Below, one piece after another: positions 16,977 to 25,051 of a DNA stretch of 64,000 bases (position 1 is its first letter; each line of letters starts with the position of its first letter). The notes under the pieces were generated by a model, which saw only the letters and a program-made list of their open reading frames with translations, was not told the origin of the DNA and did not search any database. Location: positions 2,141,001-2,205,000 of the forward strand of contig NZ_LT907978.1 in assembly GCF_900209925.1 (NCBI RefSeq), given 5' to 3'. The DNA comes from Anaerobutyricum hallii. Lineage in GTDB: Bacteria > Bacillota > Clostridia > Lachnospirales > Lachnospiraceae. A program made the position numbers and the translations under genes.

Positions 16977-18215
16977 TCATCTCCTTTTTGGCTCTCTGGT
17001 CTTTTCTTTTTCCGGCATCCTCCGCTTTTCATCCTCTTCTATCATCCGCTCTGCCATCCTCCTCTCTTTCCGTATCTCCCGGAGGAGGGCTTTCCTCTCC
17101 TGCTCCTTCTTCGGATCCTGTTTCCTGTCCCCCTTTCGTTTTTTCAGTCCCGCCTCCCTTTCCTTCAATCCTTCCATCCGGCTTTTTAATCCATCCAGGT
17201 CTTTGATATCATGTTCCAGGATGTACCGGCATTCCTCATACAGCCTCTGGATATGGATGGCATGTTTTCTGATATCCCGGTCAGAGACCGCATAGGGATT
17301 TTTTTCTTCGAGATAATGGCCCGCCCGGTAAAACAGCTTCACCCTCTGGATCTGATACCGTGTCAGTGTGACTGTCAGATATTTTTCCAGGCCTTTTTCA
17401 TAAGACTGTTCCAGCCTGGAGGACAGGATCTTAACCGTCTCTGCCCGGAGTGTTTCCTGTGATATCTTTTTTAGGATGTCTTCCTTCCGGTATCCCTCCC
17501 CTAATGTGATGTCCCTCCTTCCCTTTTTCGCACCCGGCGGGATAAAGGTGGTATGTTTTCCTTCTCTGATCCGGTATCCGAGCTGTTTCATCTGCACGAG
17601 GAACTCTTCCCAGGACTGGGAACGGGAGACCGCAAAATCAATGTCGGCCTGTATGATCTTCGTCCAGGTGGGCCGTCCCTTTTTTTCGGCATCATGTTCT
17701 GCATACGATCTCCCGGCCTTTCTATCCTGGTCAAACTCCAGCCTGGAGATCCCATATCTTTCACAGATCCTGTCCGTGACAGGCTGGATAAATTTTTCCC
17801 AGTCACCTTTTTCATAACGGTATTTATATCCGCTCACCCGGTTCACGGAATTAAAGATGATATGCCCGTGCTGGTGGTCCTGGTCCGTGTGGATGGCAAA
17901 GACATAGTCGTAATCTTCCCCCAGATATTCCTCGCAGAATTCCTTAAGGACCAGAAAAGCCTGGTCAGAAGTGACTTCCCCAGGCTTAAACGAGATCACG
18001 AAATGATATCCCTGTCTCTTATCTGTTTTTCCCCATTCTTTTTTTGTCTCCATCATCACCCGGAAGATCTCTTCCGGGTCATTTCCGGCATTGCCTCCCA
18101 CCAGGTATCCGTTCTCCGTTTTCTCCGGATTTAAGATATACCGGAGGCTGTTTTTCAGATGTCCAGTTCCCCCTCTCTTATCCGGATTGATGTGCATGAG
18201 TTTCGTTATCGCCAT
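16977..18215 (-). CDS. Relaxase/mobilisation nuclease, MOBP type
   Basis: The 412-residue protein nicks oriT and stays bound to the 5' end. Tyr26 in the conserved YILNP is the likely nucleophile. The three-His metal motif is HTDQDHQHGH (His109 to His118), followed by IIFNSVN. The GYHFVISF strand is also characteristic. The C-terminal 120 residues are a charged helical tail. It overlaps the MobC gene by 38 bases, a typical relaxase-accessory arrangement. The candidate oriT lies about 1.2 kb upstream in the same direction. Confidence 0.95.
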   Translation of the reverse strand: MAITKLMHINPDKRGGTGHLKNSLRYILNPEKTENGYLVGGNAGNDPEEIFRVMMETKKEWGKTDKRQGYHFVISFKPGEVTSDQAFLVLKEFCEEYLGEDYDYVFAIHTDQDHQHGHIIFNSVNRVSGYKYRYEKGDWEKFIQPVTDRICERYGISRLEFDQDRKAGRSYAEHDAEKKGRPTWTKIIQADIDFAVSRSQSWEEFLVQMKQLGYRIREGKHTTFIPPGAKKGRRDITLGEGYRKEDILKKISQETLRAETVKILSSRLEQSYEKGLEKYLTVTLTRYQIQRVKLFYRAGHYLEEKNPYAVSDRDIRKHAIHIQRLYEECRYILEHDIKDLDGLKSRMEGLKEREAGLKKRKGDRKQDPKKEQERKALLREIRKERRMAERMIEEDEKRRMPEKEKTREPKRR

Positions 18216-18564
18216 AGTTTTTTTCGATCTGCATCTCCACCCCCTTCACCCTATTTTCCACATCAGCCAGGCACTGCTGTAACATCCGGATGTCAGAGGG
18301 GCTGCCGTACCCGCTGTTTATTTTTGTGACGGCCTGGTTGATGTTCACGCCGATCTTCCGGACCTGATAGCTGAGTTCCTTTAATTCTTTTTTCAGCTCC
18401 CATGGCTGCCTGGCGGAAGAAAAGATACATTTCCTGATGTAAGCAGAGATATTTTTTTCCTTTGTCTTTTTCGTGTGGGTCGCGGCATCTTTTTCGGCAT
18501 ACTCCTCCAGCAGGGCGAATTCTTCTTCCGTAAAACGGATGAGAAATGTCTTGTCCCTCCCCAT
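18178..18564 (-). CDS. MobC-like relaxosome accessory protein
   Basis: A 128-residue protein with an N-terminal ribbon-helix-helix-like part (MGRDKTFLIRFTEEEFALLE) and the MobC hallmark LSYQVRKIGVNINQAVTKIN. MobC proteins bind near oriT and help the relaxase melt the nic site. It overlaps both neighbours: one base with the upstream gene and 38 bases with the relaxase. Confidence 0.9.
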   Translation of the reverse strand: MGRDKTFLIRFTEEEFALLEEYAEKDAATHTKKTKEKNISAYIRKCIFSSARQPWELKKELKELSYQVRKIGVNINQAVTKINSGYGSPSDIRMLQQCLADVENRVKGVEMQIEKNYGDNETHAHQSG

Positions 18565-18866
18565 TATGTTTCCCCGTCACCTCCTTTCCACTGCGGATCA
18601 CTCCCTGCCTGCTCCCTCCCGATATGAAATACGGATGCGTTGTCTTCCAGGATGAGCTTTAACATATCCAGTTTTTCATCACTCAGGTCTCCAAGCTGGC
18701 CTTCGATGAGGGATGCGATCTTTTTATTCTTTTCTGCTTCCTGGCCCTTTTTTGCTGCCGCAAGTTTTGCCCGGACCTCTTTTTTATTTTCAGAGATTTT
18801 TTTCTCCTTCTCCTCTATTTTTTCCAGCTCCTTTTCCAGCTTTTCGATGGTCTCTTTCCATCCCAT
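18564..18866 (-). CDS. Small coiled-coil protein (DUF4315-like)
   Basis: A 100-residue protein with a continuous coiled coil (IEKLEKELEKIEEKEKKISE, residues 6-45) followed by KIASLIEGQLGDLSDEKLDM. The layout resembles DUF4315 proteins found beside relaxase genes. The stop codon overlaps the MobC start, so the two are coupled. It may be a relaxosome or regulatory partner; no catalytic motif is visible. Confidence 0.68.
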   Translation of the reverse strand: MGWKETIEKLEKELEKIEEKEKKISENKKEVRAKLAAAKKGQEAEKNKKIASLIEGQLGDLSDEKLDMLKLILEDNASVFHIGREQAGSDPQWKGGDGET

Positions 18867-18904
18867 GGCATCAAAACCTCCTTTTCATTTTTCTTTTTAC
18901 AGGA

Positions 18905-19180
18905 TCATATCCCGTCCAGGTAATCGTAGGGATCCGCCTGCCTGTCTGCAGGTTCACCCTGCCCATCCCACGGGGAATTTTCCTGCAGCCACCGGATAAA
19001 TCCTTCCAGCTTCCTGCATAACCTTTTTAGTTCCTTTTCCTCCTTTTCGTTATCTGCCTTTTCGGAAAATGCACTGACTGCATCGGCAATAAACCTGCTT
19101 TCTGTCGGGTATCGTATCTTATCCCTCCTCCCGATCTGCTCAACGGCTTCTTCTGTCAGCCGGAAATGTTTATCGATCAT
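18905..19180 (-). CDS. Small protein, possible ribbon-helix-helix regulator
   Basis: The 91-residue product starts MIDKHFRLTEEAVEQIGRRD and continues with YPTESRFIADAVSAF, resembling ribbon-helix-helix or helical DNA-binding proteins at the head of mobilisation operons. AAAGGAGG lies just before the ATG at 19180. It is the first gene downstream of the repeat and palindrome region, so it may bind there and control the mobilisation operon. Confidence 0.62.
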   Translation of the reverse strand: MIDKHFRLTEEAVEQIGRRDKIRYPTESRFIADAVSAFSEKADNEKEEKELKRLCRKLEGFIRWLQENSPWDGQGEPADRQADPYDYLDGI

Positions 19181-19224
19181 CTGTCCACCTCCTTTCAAAA
19201 GTCCCTGTTCTTATACGTTCCCGT

Positions 19225-19409
19225 GTTCCATTTCCGGAACATCTCCCCGTTCCATTCTCGAACGTTGTTCCATTTCTCGAACATCTCCTCGTTCCACTCC
19301 CGAACGTTGTTCCATTTTGGGGACATCTCCTCGTTCCACTCTCGAACCTTGTTCCATTTTTGGGACATTTCCTCGTTCCATTTCTCGAACCTTGTTCCAT
19401 TTATGGGAC
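19225..19409. repeat. 42-bp tandem repeat array (4.4 copies)
   Basis: The word GTTCCATTT starts at 19225, 19267, 19309, 19351 and 19394, spacing 42, 42, 42 and 43 bases. Each unit also has a second GTTCCA-to-CGAAC half, so the array contains about nine GTTCC/GAAC half sites. Because 42 is a multiple of three and no stop occurs, all three minus-strand frames are open, but the reading frames start without ribosome sites and look incidental. The place, directly upstream of the mobilisation operon, suggests binding sites for relaxosome proteins. Confidence 0.85.
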
Positions 19410-19429
19410 AAAAAAGCCGCAAGGCTTTT

Positions 19430-19490
19430 GCAAGATACGCATTTTGTATATACAAAATGCCATGATCTTGTTAGGGGATGCCCCCTAAAA
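19430..19490. other. Candidate origin of transfer (oriT)
   Basis: A perfect 22-bp palindrome lies at 19439-19460 (GCATTTTGTAT and its complement), and a 7-bp perfect stem TTAGGGG (19471-19477) with CCCCTAA (19482-19488) around ATGC. Palindromes plus adjacent direct repeats (19225-19409) immediately upstream of relaxosome genes are the usual oriT layout. The nic site itself cannot be assigned from the sequence alone. Confidence 0.55.
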
Positions 19491-19533
19491 CCCTACGGCA
19501 GCAAATGCCATTTTCCATTGGAAAAGGCATAAA

Positions 19534-19573
19534 AAATCCTCAAACGGATTGCATGTGCTCAGTTTGAGGATTT
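19534..19573. terminator. 12-bp stem hairpin, possible terminator
   Basis: AAATCCTCAAAC (19534-19545) pairs perfectly with GTTTGAGGATTT (19562-19573) around a 16-base loop. A-rich and T-rich ends suit bidirectional termination between the HEPN-like gene and the mobilisation region; it could also be part of oriT. Confidence 0.5.
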
Positions 19574-19674
19574 CATTTCATAATATTAAATTTTCTTATT
19601 TTAATGCAAATGGAAATTTGTAATATAGATTCTGTATTTCTCCAAACTACAAGTATTAAGCATAATCGGCTTTT

Positions 19675-20337
19675 TTACATTTCAGTGTCTAACTCAGCAA
19701 AGTGAATTAACTTTAATAATATCAAAGCGAAATTATTAGACAACCATTTTATGTCTAACCGGTTGCCTGCAAAATATGTGTTTTTTTTATACTCCGGATA
19801 TCTAAAATACTCATCATTTCCACCTTCAATATACATACAATATTTTTTACAAAACACATCCACCCATTCCATGTAACTCTCATTAATTTCATACTCTTTA
19901 AAGAATAAATCAGCTAATTCTCCTAAATCATGTTTTCTATTTATTTGCCCAGTTTTTTTAAGCAATAAATACTTAAAACCAATTTCAATTGCCTGTCTGC
20001 CAACAAAAATTGTAACTACCGAATGCGGCAAAGAATCCATAAGTTTATCAAAAGCATTTATATATTCCATCCAATAATTTTTCCATAATAATATTCGGTC
20101 ATTCTTTTTGAAATTTTTTTCTGTTCCATCAAAGGAATCTATACATTCAATAACATTTTCAATTTTATCTTGAGATGATAAACTATTGCTTCTTGAATCT
20201 TTTGCCAGACTTCTACAATCAGATCCATTAAACATCGGTGATTTATCATAATTCAGGTGGGCAACCGAGAATGCGCCATCAAGCTGTACAACATCTTCGT
20301 AACTCAAAGTATTTCCCAATGTCTTAAATAATCTCAT
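19675..20337 (-). CDS. HEPN-like protein, possible defence cargo
   Basis: The 220-residue product has a C-terminal helical region with GRQAIEIGFKYLLLKKTGQI, then NRKHDLGELADLF (about 114-145), like the core of HEPN and related nucleotide-handling domains in toxin and defence proteins. The N-terminal half is unrecognised. I prefer the ATG at 20337 because GGAG lies nine bases before it; the ATG at 20352 has no ribosome site. The gene is much more AT-rich than the transfer genes on both sides, which indicates recent insertion. Confidence 0.65.
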   Translation of the reverse strand: MRLFKTLGNTLSYEDVVQLDGAFSVAHLNYDKSPMFNGSDCRSLAKDSRSNSLSSQDKIENVIECIDSFDGTEKNFKKNDRILLWKNYWMEYINAFDKLMDSLPHSVVTIFVGRQAIEIGFKYLLLKKTGQINRKHDLGELADLFFKEYEINESYMEWVDVFCKKYCMYIEGGNDEYFRYPEYKKNTYFAGNRLDIKWLSNNFALILLKLIHFAELDTEM

Positions 20338-20379
20338 ATCAAATTTCTCCATACAAATACTGGTTTCTAAACTGTAATT

Positions 20380-20560
20380 TCACTGTGCTTCTTTCAGCAA
20401 ATCTTCTGGTGTCATATTAAAAAATTTTTCCAATACATAAGATTCCTCGTACTTGGACCAGACATCTCGTTTTTCCATTTAGAAACTGCCTGTCTACTCA
20501 CACCTAATGTCTCCGTTAGAAACTCTTGAATCATCTTGCATTCCGTTCGATGTCTTTTCA
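20380..20560 (-). pseudogene. Degraded XRE helix-turn-helix gene
   Basis: The minus strand encodes ETLGVSRQAVSKWKN (about 20535-20470), the canonical XRE recognition helix, in one frame. A second frame then gives SKYEESYVLEKFFNMTPEDL and a stop at 20380-20382. One frameshift separates them. A complete regulator would have about 65 more residues. It is probably a remnant of a regulator that once served the neighbouring cargo genes. Confidence 0.5.
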
Positions 20561-20809
20561 AACTTCTCCATGCGATTTTGCATTTTCTGCTTTTACTTTC
20601 TTACTGGTTCAATTTTAATATACTTTTTCAATGCTTTTATCAGCAAAAAAACTATATTGATGGCTAAATTAATTGTTTCTATGTTGATTTAGTCACCTCT
20701 CTGATTGCGAAGAATTTTTAATTCACAATTACTGATTTTTCATTTCTAAAAAACTCAAAGTTATCTTTCCATTATCATCTATATTATTATAACAACCTTT
20801 AAAATAATT

Positions 20810-21820
20810 TTATGTGGGCAAAACGCCTGCATTTTTTAATGATGTGACTTGCGCAATCAGGTCATTCATAATCATATCTTTTATTTCATTCCATGTAATA
20901 TTAGAATTTAAATTATGCTCAATTTTACAACGAATAAGACATTTTTTTAATATTTCTCTTGTTATATTTTCAAGATTATGCAACTCGGAATCTGTAATAT
21001 TAGAACCATCACCCTCATGCAACGATTCAGAACGAAATCTATAAAAATTCAGTACTTTTTGATGAAGCTGTTGGATTTCTGCCGATGTATTTCCTAACAT
21101 CGCACTGATTCTATTAGCCAGCATTTGTTTTTTACCGGGCTGATTTTGTGGCAGGAGAGTCATTTCCAATGCCGTTGTATACTGTTCGAATCCAGTCGGA
21201 ATGTCAATCTGTTCTAATCCCCAAGAAAACTCATCAATACAATCTTTCAACAGTGCATACGGTGCATTACAATAATCATTCAGCCACTGGTTGCATGAAA
21301 CAATTTCTGCCTCACTTAACGTAAATCGTCCACTTTCAATAGTATTTCGTGTTTGATTATGGATACAATGATCTATCGTGTTACTAATTATGCCCATTTC
21401 ATGGAACGAGCAATGGAAGAAAACATCTCTGAATCCAATATTACCCGACTTAAAAAGTCTGAGAAGATTGATTTGTTCGTATAAAAATTTCTTTTCCTTT
21501 TCCATGTACTGTCCAAGTTTATCTTCGCACATAAAATCATTACCTGTTGCCACGTGTTTAAATGTGCTGAAGTTTGAACCTTCTATCTGTATAACCTCAT
21601 TCTTGTTTATACAGATGAAGAATACATTTCCGTCTTCAATTATACGAGAGCCAAAATAGTCAGTATCTAACTGCCCCCGTCCATTAGTTATTTTATCTTT
21701 GAAAAATAACGTATCAAACTTACATTTTTCAATAGTATATCCCCTGCCCAAAGCTAAGCCACAAAGGCTTTCATCACAACACATTATAATACCTGAAACA
21801 GATACATTTACATCAATCAT
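20810..21820 (-). CDS. ApeA-type HEPN domain protein
   Basis: A 336-residue protein. The C-terminal part (about 210-310) contains FEQYTTALEMTLLPQ, then a run of helices, and YRFRSESLHEG with Arg263 and His268, the R-x4-H motif of HEPN nucleases as in the ApeA-like subgroup. The N-terminal 200 residues are beta-rich and unrecognised, perhaps a sensor. HEPN proteins of this form are common in phage-defence systems. A strong AAGGAG site precedes the ATG. It stands alone in an AT-rich cargo block. Confidence 0.72.
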   Translation of the reverse strand: MIDVNVSVSGIIMCCDESLCGLALGRGYTIEKCKFDTLFFKDKITNGRGQLDTDYFGSRIIEDGNVFFICINKNEVIQIEGSNFSTFKHVATGNDFMCEDKLGQYMEKEKKFLYEQINLLRLFKSGNIGFRDVFFHCSFHEMGIISNTIDHCIHNQTRNTIESGRFTLSEAEIVSCNQWLNDYCNAPYALLKDCIDEFSWGLEQIDIPTGFEQYTTALEMTLLPQNQPGKKQMLANRISAMLGNTSAEIQQLHQKVLNFYRFRSESLHEGDGSNITDSELHNLENITREILKKCLIRCKIEHNLNSNITWNEIKDMIMNDLIAQVTSLKNAGVLPT

Positions 21821-22040
21821 ATTCTTTCTCCTTGTTCCATGAATTAGATCTTTTTTTCACCCTATTATCCCTCTAAATTCCGATTTCTCCAGTTCTAAAA
21901 CTGGAATCTGTCGCACTCTTTTATAGGGATGCGTTCAGTTCTTCGTTGATTAAACTGTATCACCTACGTTTTGACATGGAAATATCCGGAATAGCTCTGG
22001 AATAAACTCTTTCGTCTACGTAAATATCTATTATTCCATA

Positions 22041-23075
22041 TTACAGAACTTCTATCTCGGATTGATACTCCTGCAATTCGGGATATTTCTTACAATATTT
22101 TTTTGCAACCTTAAAATCGTCTCCATTAGAAAATACACACCTATAACTATGTGCTACCTGATGTAAATTATAGTATGTAACTTCCTCCACATCAGACATT
22201 ACATAAAACTGTCTGTCTTTGAAAATAGGTCCATATGTTTTTGAGTCAAACATACAAAGCAATAATGAAGACGATACTGGAAACACTATTTCAATTCCTG
22301 GAGATGCGAATCCACCATAATTAATAAACTTGTCCTTTTTATGTGGGATTTTTACTACTGGATCATCCGATGTGTAGAAAGGTATATCTGTTTTATTTAC
22401 ACACATTACCCATACATGGTCAACCAAGATTTCTGTCAAGCGAACTGTAATCGCTGGATCAAGAATCATCATACTATGTTGTAGTTTAATAAAATCTGGA
22501 TTTGCTTTCACTTCAAACGCTTCTTTTGGTTGTGCGTCTATGTTATTCATCTGCGTCTTATACGCAAGAGTTTGAGCTGTACCGGCAACCATATCTCCCA
22601 AAGTTTCTCTGAATTTTTTTGTCCTAATTACTTGAATGGATATAAAAAAAGAAAGCATCTCTTTCTCATGTTCTGACATCGCTAGGCAGTTTTTAATAAC
22701 CCATTTATTACCATTGTAGCTCTTACCAATTATAGATTTCAATAGTTGGCTATATACTCCTTCAAATCCTGCAAAATGTTTTTTTTCAATATATTTGCTG
22801 TTTCCAATAATAGCTTCCACATCATTCCAACAGTCTGTCCCCACAATTTTCATTAAATCTACTTTCATTTGTTCGTACACATCTGTTTTAAGACCTTTCA
22901 TAAGCCGAAGAAGATCCAAATCATAAAAGCCATTTTCCATTGCTACATTCAGAATATCTTGGTTAGTTCGAACCATTAGTTTCCATTTATCAAATACATC
23001 AATTCGCTTCCCAGCAGTTGCAAAATTTTCAAGGTAACACCTAGGCACATAATGCTCTTTTTTTGTATCTGCCAT
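22041..23075 (-). CDS. DUF4238 family protein
   Basis: The 344-residue protein opens with KKEHYVPRCYLENFATAGKR, the defining HYVPxxYLxxF motif of DUF4238, and has VMCVNKTDIPFYTSDDPVV and a later VFPVSSSLLLCMF segment typical of the family. DUF4238 proteins are of unknown biochemical function and are often found in mobile or defence contexts. GGAGGTG precedes the ATG. It is an independent gene with about 220 non-coding bases on its 3' side and 145 on its 5' side. Confidence 0.85.
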   Translation of the reverse strand: MADTKKEHYVPRCYLENFATAGKRIDVFDKWKLMVRTNQDILNVAMENGFYDLDLLRLMKGLKTDVYEQMKVDLMKIVGTDCWNDVEAIIGNSKYIEKKHFAGFEGVYSQLLKSIIGKSYNGNKWVIKNCLAMSEHEKEMLSFFISIQVIRTKKFRETLGDMVAGTAQTLAYKTQMNNIDAQPKEAFEVKANPDFIKLQHSMMILDPAITVRLTEILVDHVWVMCVNKTDIPFYTSDDPVVKIPHKKDKFINYGGFASPGIEIVFPVSSSLLLCMFDSKTYGPIFKDRQFYVMSDVEEVTYYNLHQVAHSYRCVFSNGDDFKVAKKYCKKYPELQEYQSEIEVL

Positions 23076-23219
23076 GTTACACCTCCAATTATCTTATCGT
23101 ATTTCAAATTTCTTTACCAAACACTCTCAGTTCTATCAAATGTAGCAATTCCAATTTACTAAAGGAAGCTGAGTGTACATCTCGTTTTTCATATAAGCAT
23201 TCTATTAAAATCATATTTG

Positions 23220-23567
23220 CTAAAAAATATTGTAAAAGTTAATTTTGCCTGTTGATGTCTTAAACTCAACACGTCCTACCAAAATTCCTTGATCATTACA
23301 TCTTAATTCAAATCCTATATATGTTCCTTTAATACTATTAAATTTGTATATTTCTCTATTAATTTTTTCCATTTTTTTTATGGCTACATATGGTCTTCTC
23401 GTACAATTTAATGGTCGAATAGAACAATAACCCTTTTTCTGAAATTCAAATGCTATATTTCCACTACCTTTGCTGTATATTTTAAAAATGTCTTTATCCT
23501 CTGTTATTTTCGGTTCCAATGTTCCCGGAATCATATTCGTTATTTCAATAAAACCTATTTTATTCAT
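23220..23567 (-). CDS. Unknown small protein coupled to 23568 gene
   Basis: A 115-residue, beta-rich protein (FIEITNMIPGTLEPKITEDK near the N-terminus) with many lysines and no signal peptide. Its ATG (23567-23565) directly abuts the TGA (23570-23568) of the upstream gene, with no clear ribosome site of its own, so it is probably made by translational coupling. I do not recognise it. Its strict pairing with the upstream gene suggests a two-component unit such as a toxin and partner. Confidence 0.65.
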   Translation of the reverse strand: MNKIGFIEITNMIPGTLEPKITEDKDIFKIYSKGSGNIAFEFQKKGYCSIRPLNCTRRPYVAIKKMEKINREIYKFNSIKGTYIGFELRCNDQGILVGRVEFKTSTGKINFYNIF

Positions 23568-24119
23568 TCATCCATTTTTTATAATTATTTCCAAACTTTG
23601 TATATTGAAATATTCTTCTGGCTTTGTTGGATGTGGTATTACATCTATGAAATATACATCATTCAAATCAATTATGGAAAGTAATTGCATATCACTTCTG
23701 TTATTCTTCATTTGCTTTTTATCTTCAACATATTTTCCACTCATATGCAAGTGAAACAGCTGCCATGTATATCGTAAAAAATCTGTTGCTCGTGATTTTT
23801 TTATGTTGTTTGAAAGAAAGATGTTCATATCCTTTCCTGCTGAAAATGAATCTTCAAACATTTTTAGGATTTCTACATATTCTTTTGATATTTCATTTAA
23901 ATTTAATTTGCTCAATAGTTCCTTAGAATAATGTACTTTTCTTTGAGTCACAGGTATCAGCCTAAATAGATATGAAAAAAAGTCTATTATAGTGTCCTCT
24001 GGTTCTTCTTTATCTTTGTATTCTACACCCTCACTATCATAGTACTTACGAATTTCAGATTGAATATCTTTATAGATATTTTTTTCTAATTCTGTCTTTT
24101 CTCTCTTAGTATTATCCAT
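23568..24119 (-). CDS. Unknown protein, first gene of coupled pair
   Basis: The 183-residue product is helical for its first 100 residues (KYYDSEGVEYKDKEEPEDTI) and then has FLRYTWQLFHLHMSGKY and NRSDMQLLSIIDLNDVYFID. This H-L-H ... R-S-D ... V-Y-F-I-D arrangement looks like a small enzyme-like domain seen in other cargo proteins, but I cannot name it with confidence. A GGGAAAAGG site precedes the ATG. It lies between transfer genes and AT-rich cargo. Confidence 0.65.
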   Translation of the reverse strand: MDNTKREKTELEKNIYKDIQSEIRKYYDSEGVEYKDKEEPEDTIIDFFSYLFRLIPVTQRKVHYSKELLSKLNLNEISKEYVEILKMFEDSFSAGKDMNIFLSNNIKKSRATDFLRYTWQLFHLHMSGKYVEDKKQMKNNRSDMQLLSIIDLNDVYFIDVIPHPTKPEEYFNIQSLEIIIKNG

Positions 24120-24234
24120 ATTTTCAACCTTTTCCCTTTTTCAATAAATTTCGATCTTATAATACTTTAATTAATATTATGAATATAACATATAATCAAA
24201 AGAATTACCAGACAAGCAACCACAACATATAGTA

Positions 24235-25029
24235 TTATCTCCACCTAAATTCATATCTCCCGTCAGAATATTTCACTTCAATGCTCTGTCCATCGATTCG
24301 GGAGGTTTCAAATTCCAGGACCACTTCATATCCCGTCTCTGTTTTTTCAAAAGAAGAGACGTAAAATAATCTCCGCTCTTCCAGGTTTTCATTGAGAAAG
24401 ATAAGGAGGTTGTTTTGCAGGGTCTCCATATCTCCCATACTGGAAAGTTCCCCATCCGGATCGGTGATCTGGGGAAGGCCGAAGTCGATCGGTTCCGTTC
24501 CCTGGGCGGAGTATTCCGGTGCAGCTTCCGTGGCTTCCCCATCTGGCTGTTTCATTCCACCGTAGTCTTCGATGTCTTCTATCGTCTCTTCGTATGGAGC
24601 AATGGAAAATTTCCCGGTTTCTTTTTCATAACGGACCTGTAAAACAGACCGGCCAGCATCATCAAGCTGCAGATAAAACTGCGCCGTTCCTTTTGGGGAT
24701 GCCTTGTCATCCTCCACTTTTCCAAGGGCCGTGACTGTATCTGCCGCCATTCCATTTTCTTTCAGGAAATCCCTGACCTGCTCTTTAAATCCGGCTTCCT
24801 CTTCCGGAAGGAGATAATAAATATTTCCTAGGGAAAGGAATGTACAGGAACCATCTGTTCCTTCTGTGGTCTGTTCCTGTACCTCCGTTTCCCTGATCTC
24901 TGCTTCGGTATCGGTTTCCGGTTTTTTTGTTTTTTCACCTCCCCTCATAAAAAAGATCCCTGCCAGTGCCACAACAAGGATGGCTGATAAAAACAGTCCC
25001 ATAAATATCACTATCCTTCTTTTTTTCAT
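24235..25029 (-). CDS. Membrane-anchored transfer protein, possible VirB8/TcpC analogue
   Basis: The 264-residue protein has one N-terminal transmembrane helix (about 7-27), an acidic Thr/Glu-rich linker to about residue 60, and two extracytoplasmic alpha/beta parts (CTFLSLGNIYYLLPEEEAGF to about 150, and LQNNLLIFLNENLEERRLFY to the end). This layout, an anchor and two similar NTF2-size domains, is like TcpC and VirB8 of type IV systems. Sequence similarity is too weak to be sure. GGAGGG precedes its ATG and it follows the hydrolase by 22 bases, so it is the last gene of the secretion operon. Confidence 0.6.
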   Translation of the reverse strand: MKKRRIVIFMGLFLSAILVVALAGIFFMRGGEKTKKPETDTEAEIRETEVQEQTTEGTDGSCTFLSLGNIYYLLPEEEAGFKEQVRDFLKENGMAADTVTALGKVEDDKASPKGTAQFYLQLDDAGRSVLQVRYEKETGKFSIAPYEETIEDIEDYGGMKQPDGEATEAAPEYSAQGTEPIDFGLPQITDPDGELSSMGDMETLQNNLLIFLNENLEERRLFYVSSFEKTETGYEVVLEFETSRIDGQSIEVKYSDGRYEFRWR

Positions 25030-25051
25030 CGGATCCCTCCATGAACGTTTC

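Noticed and set aside
11136-18655. Many long plus-strand open frames opposite the mobilisation genes
   Set aside because: They are shadows of GC-rich minus-strand genes: rich in Ser, Arg, Pro and Phe, without ribosome sites or family motifs.
19195-19455. Open minus-strand frames with WNEEM-type 14-residue repeats
   Set aside because: All three minus frames are open because the 42-bp repeat is a multiple of three and lacks stops. There is no ribosome site, and the DNA repeats plus the position beside the relaxosome genes argue for cis-acting sites.
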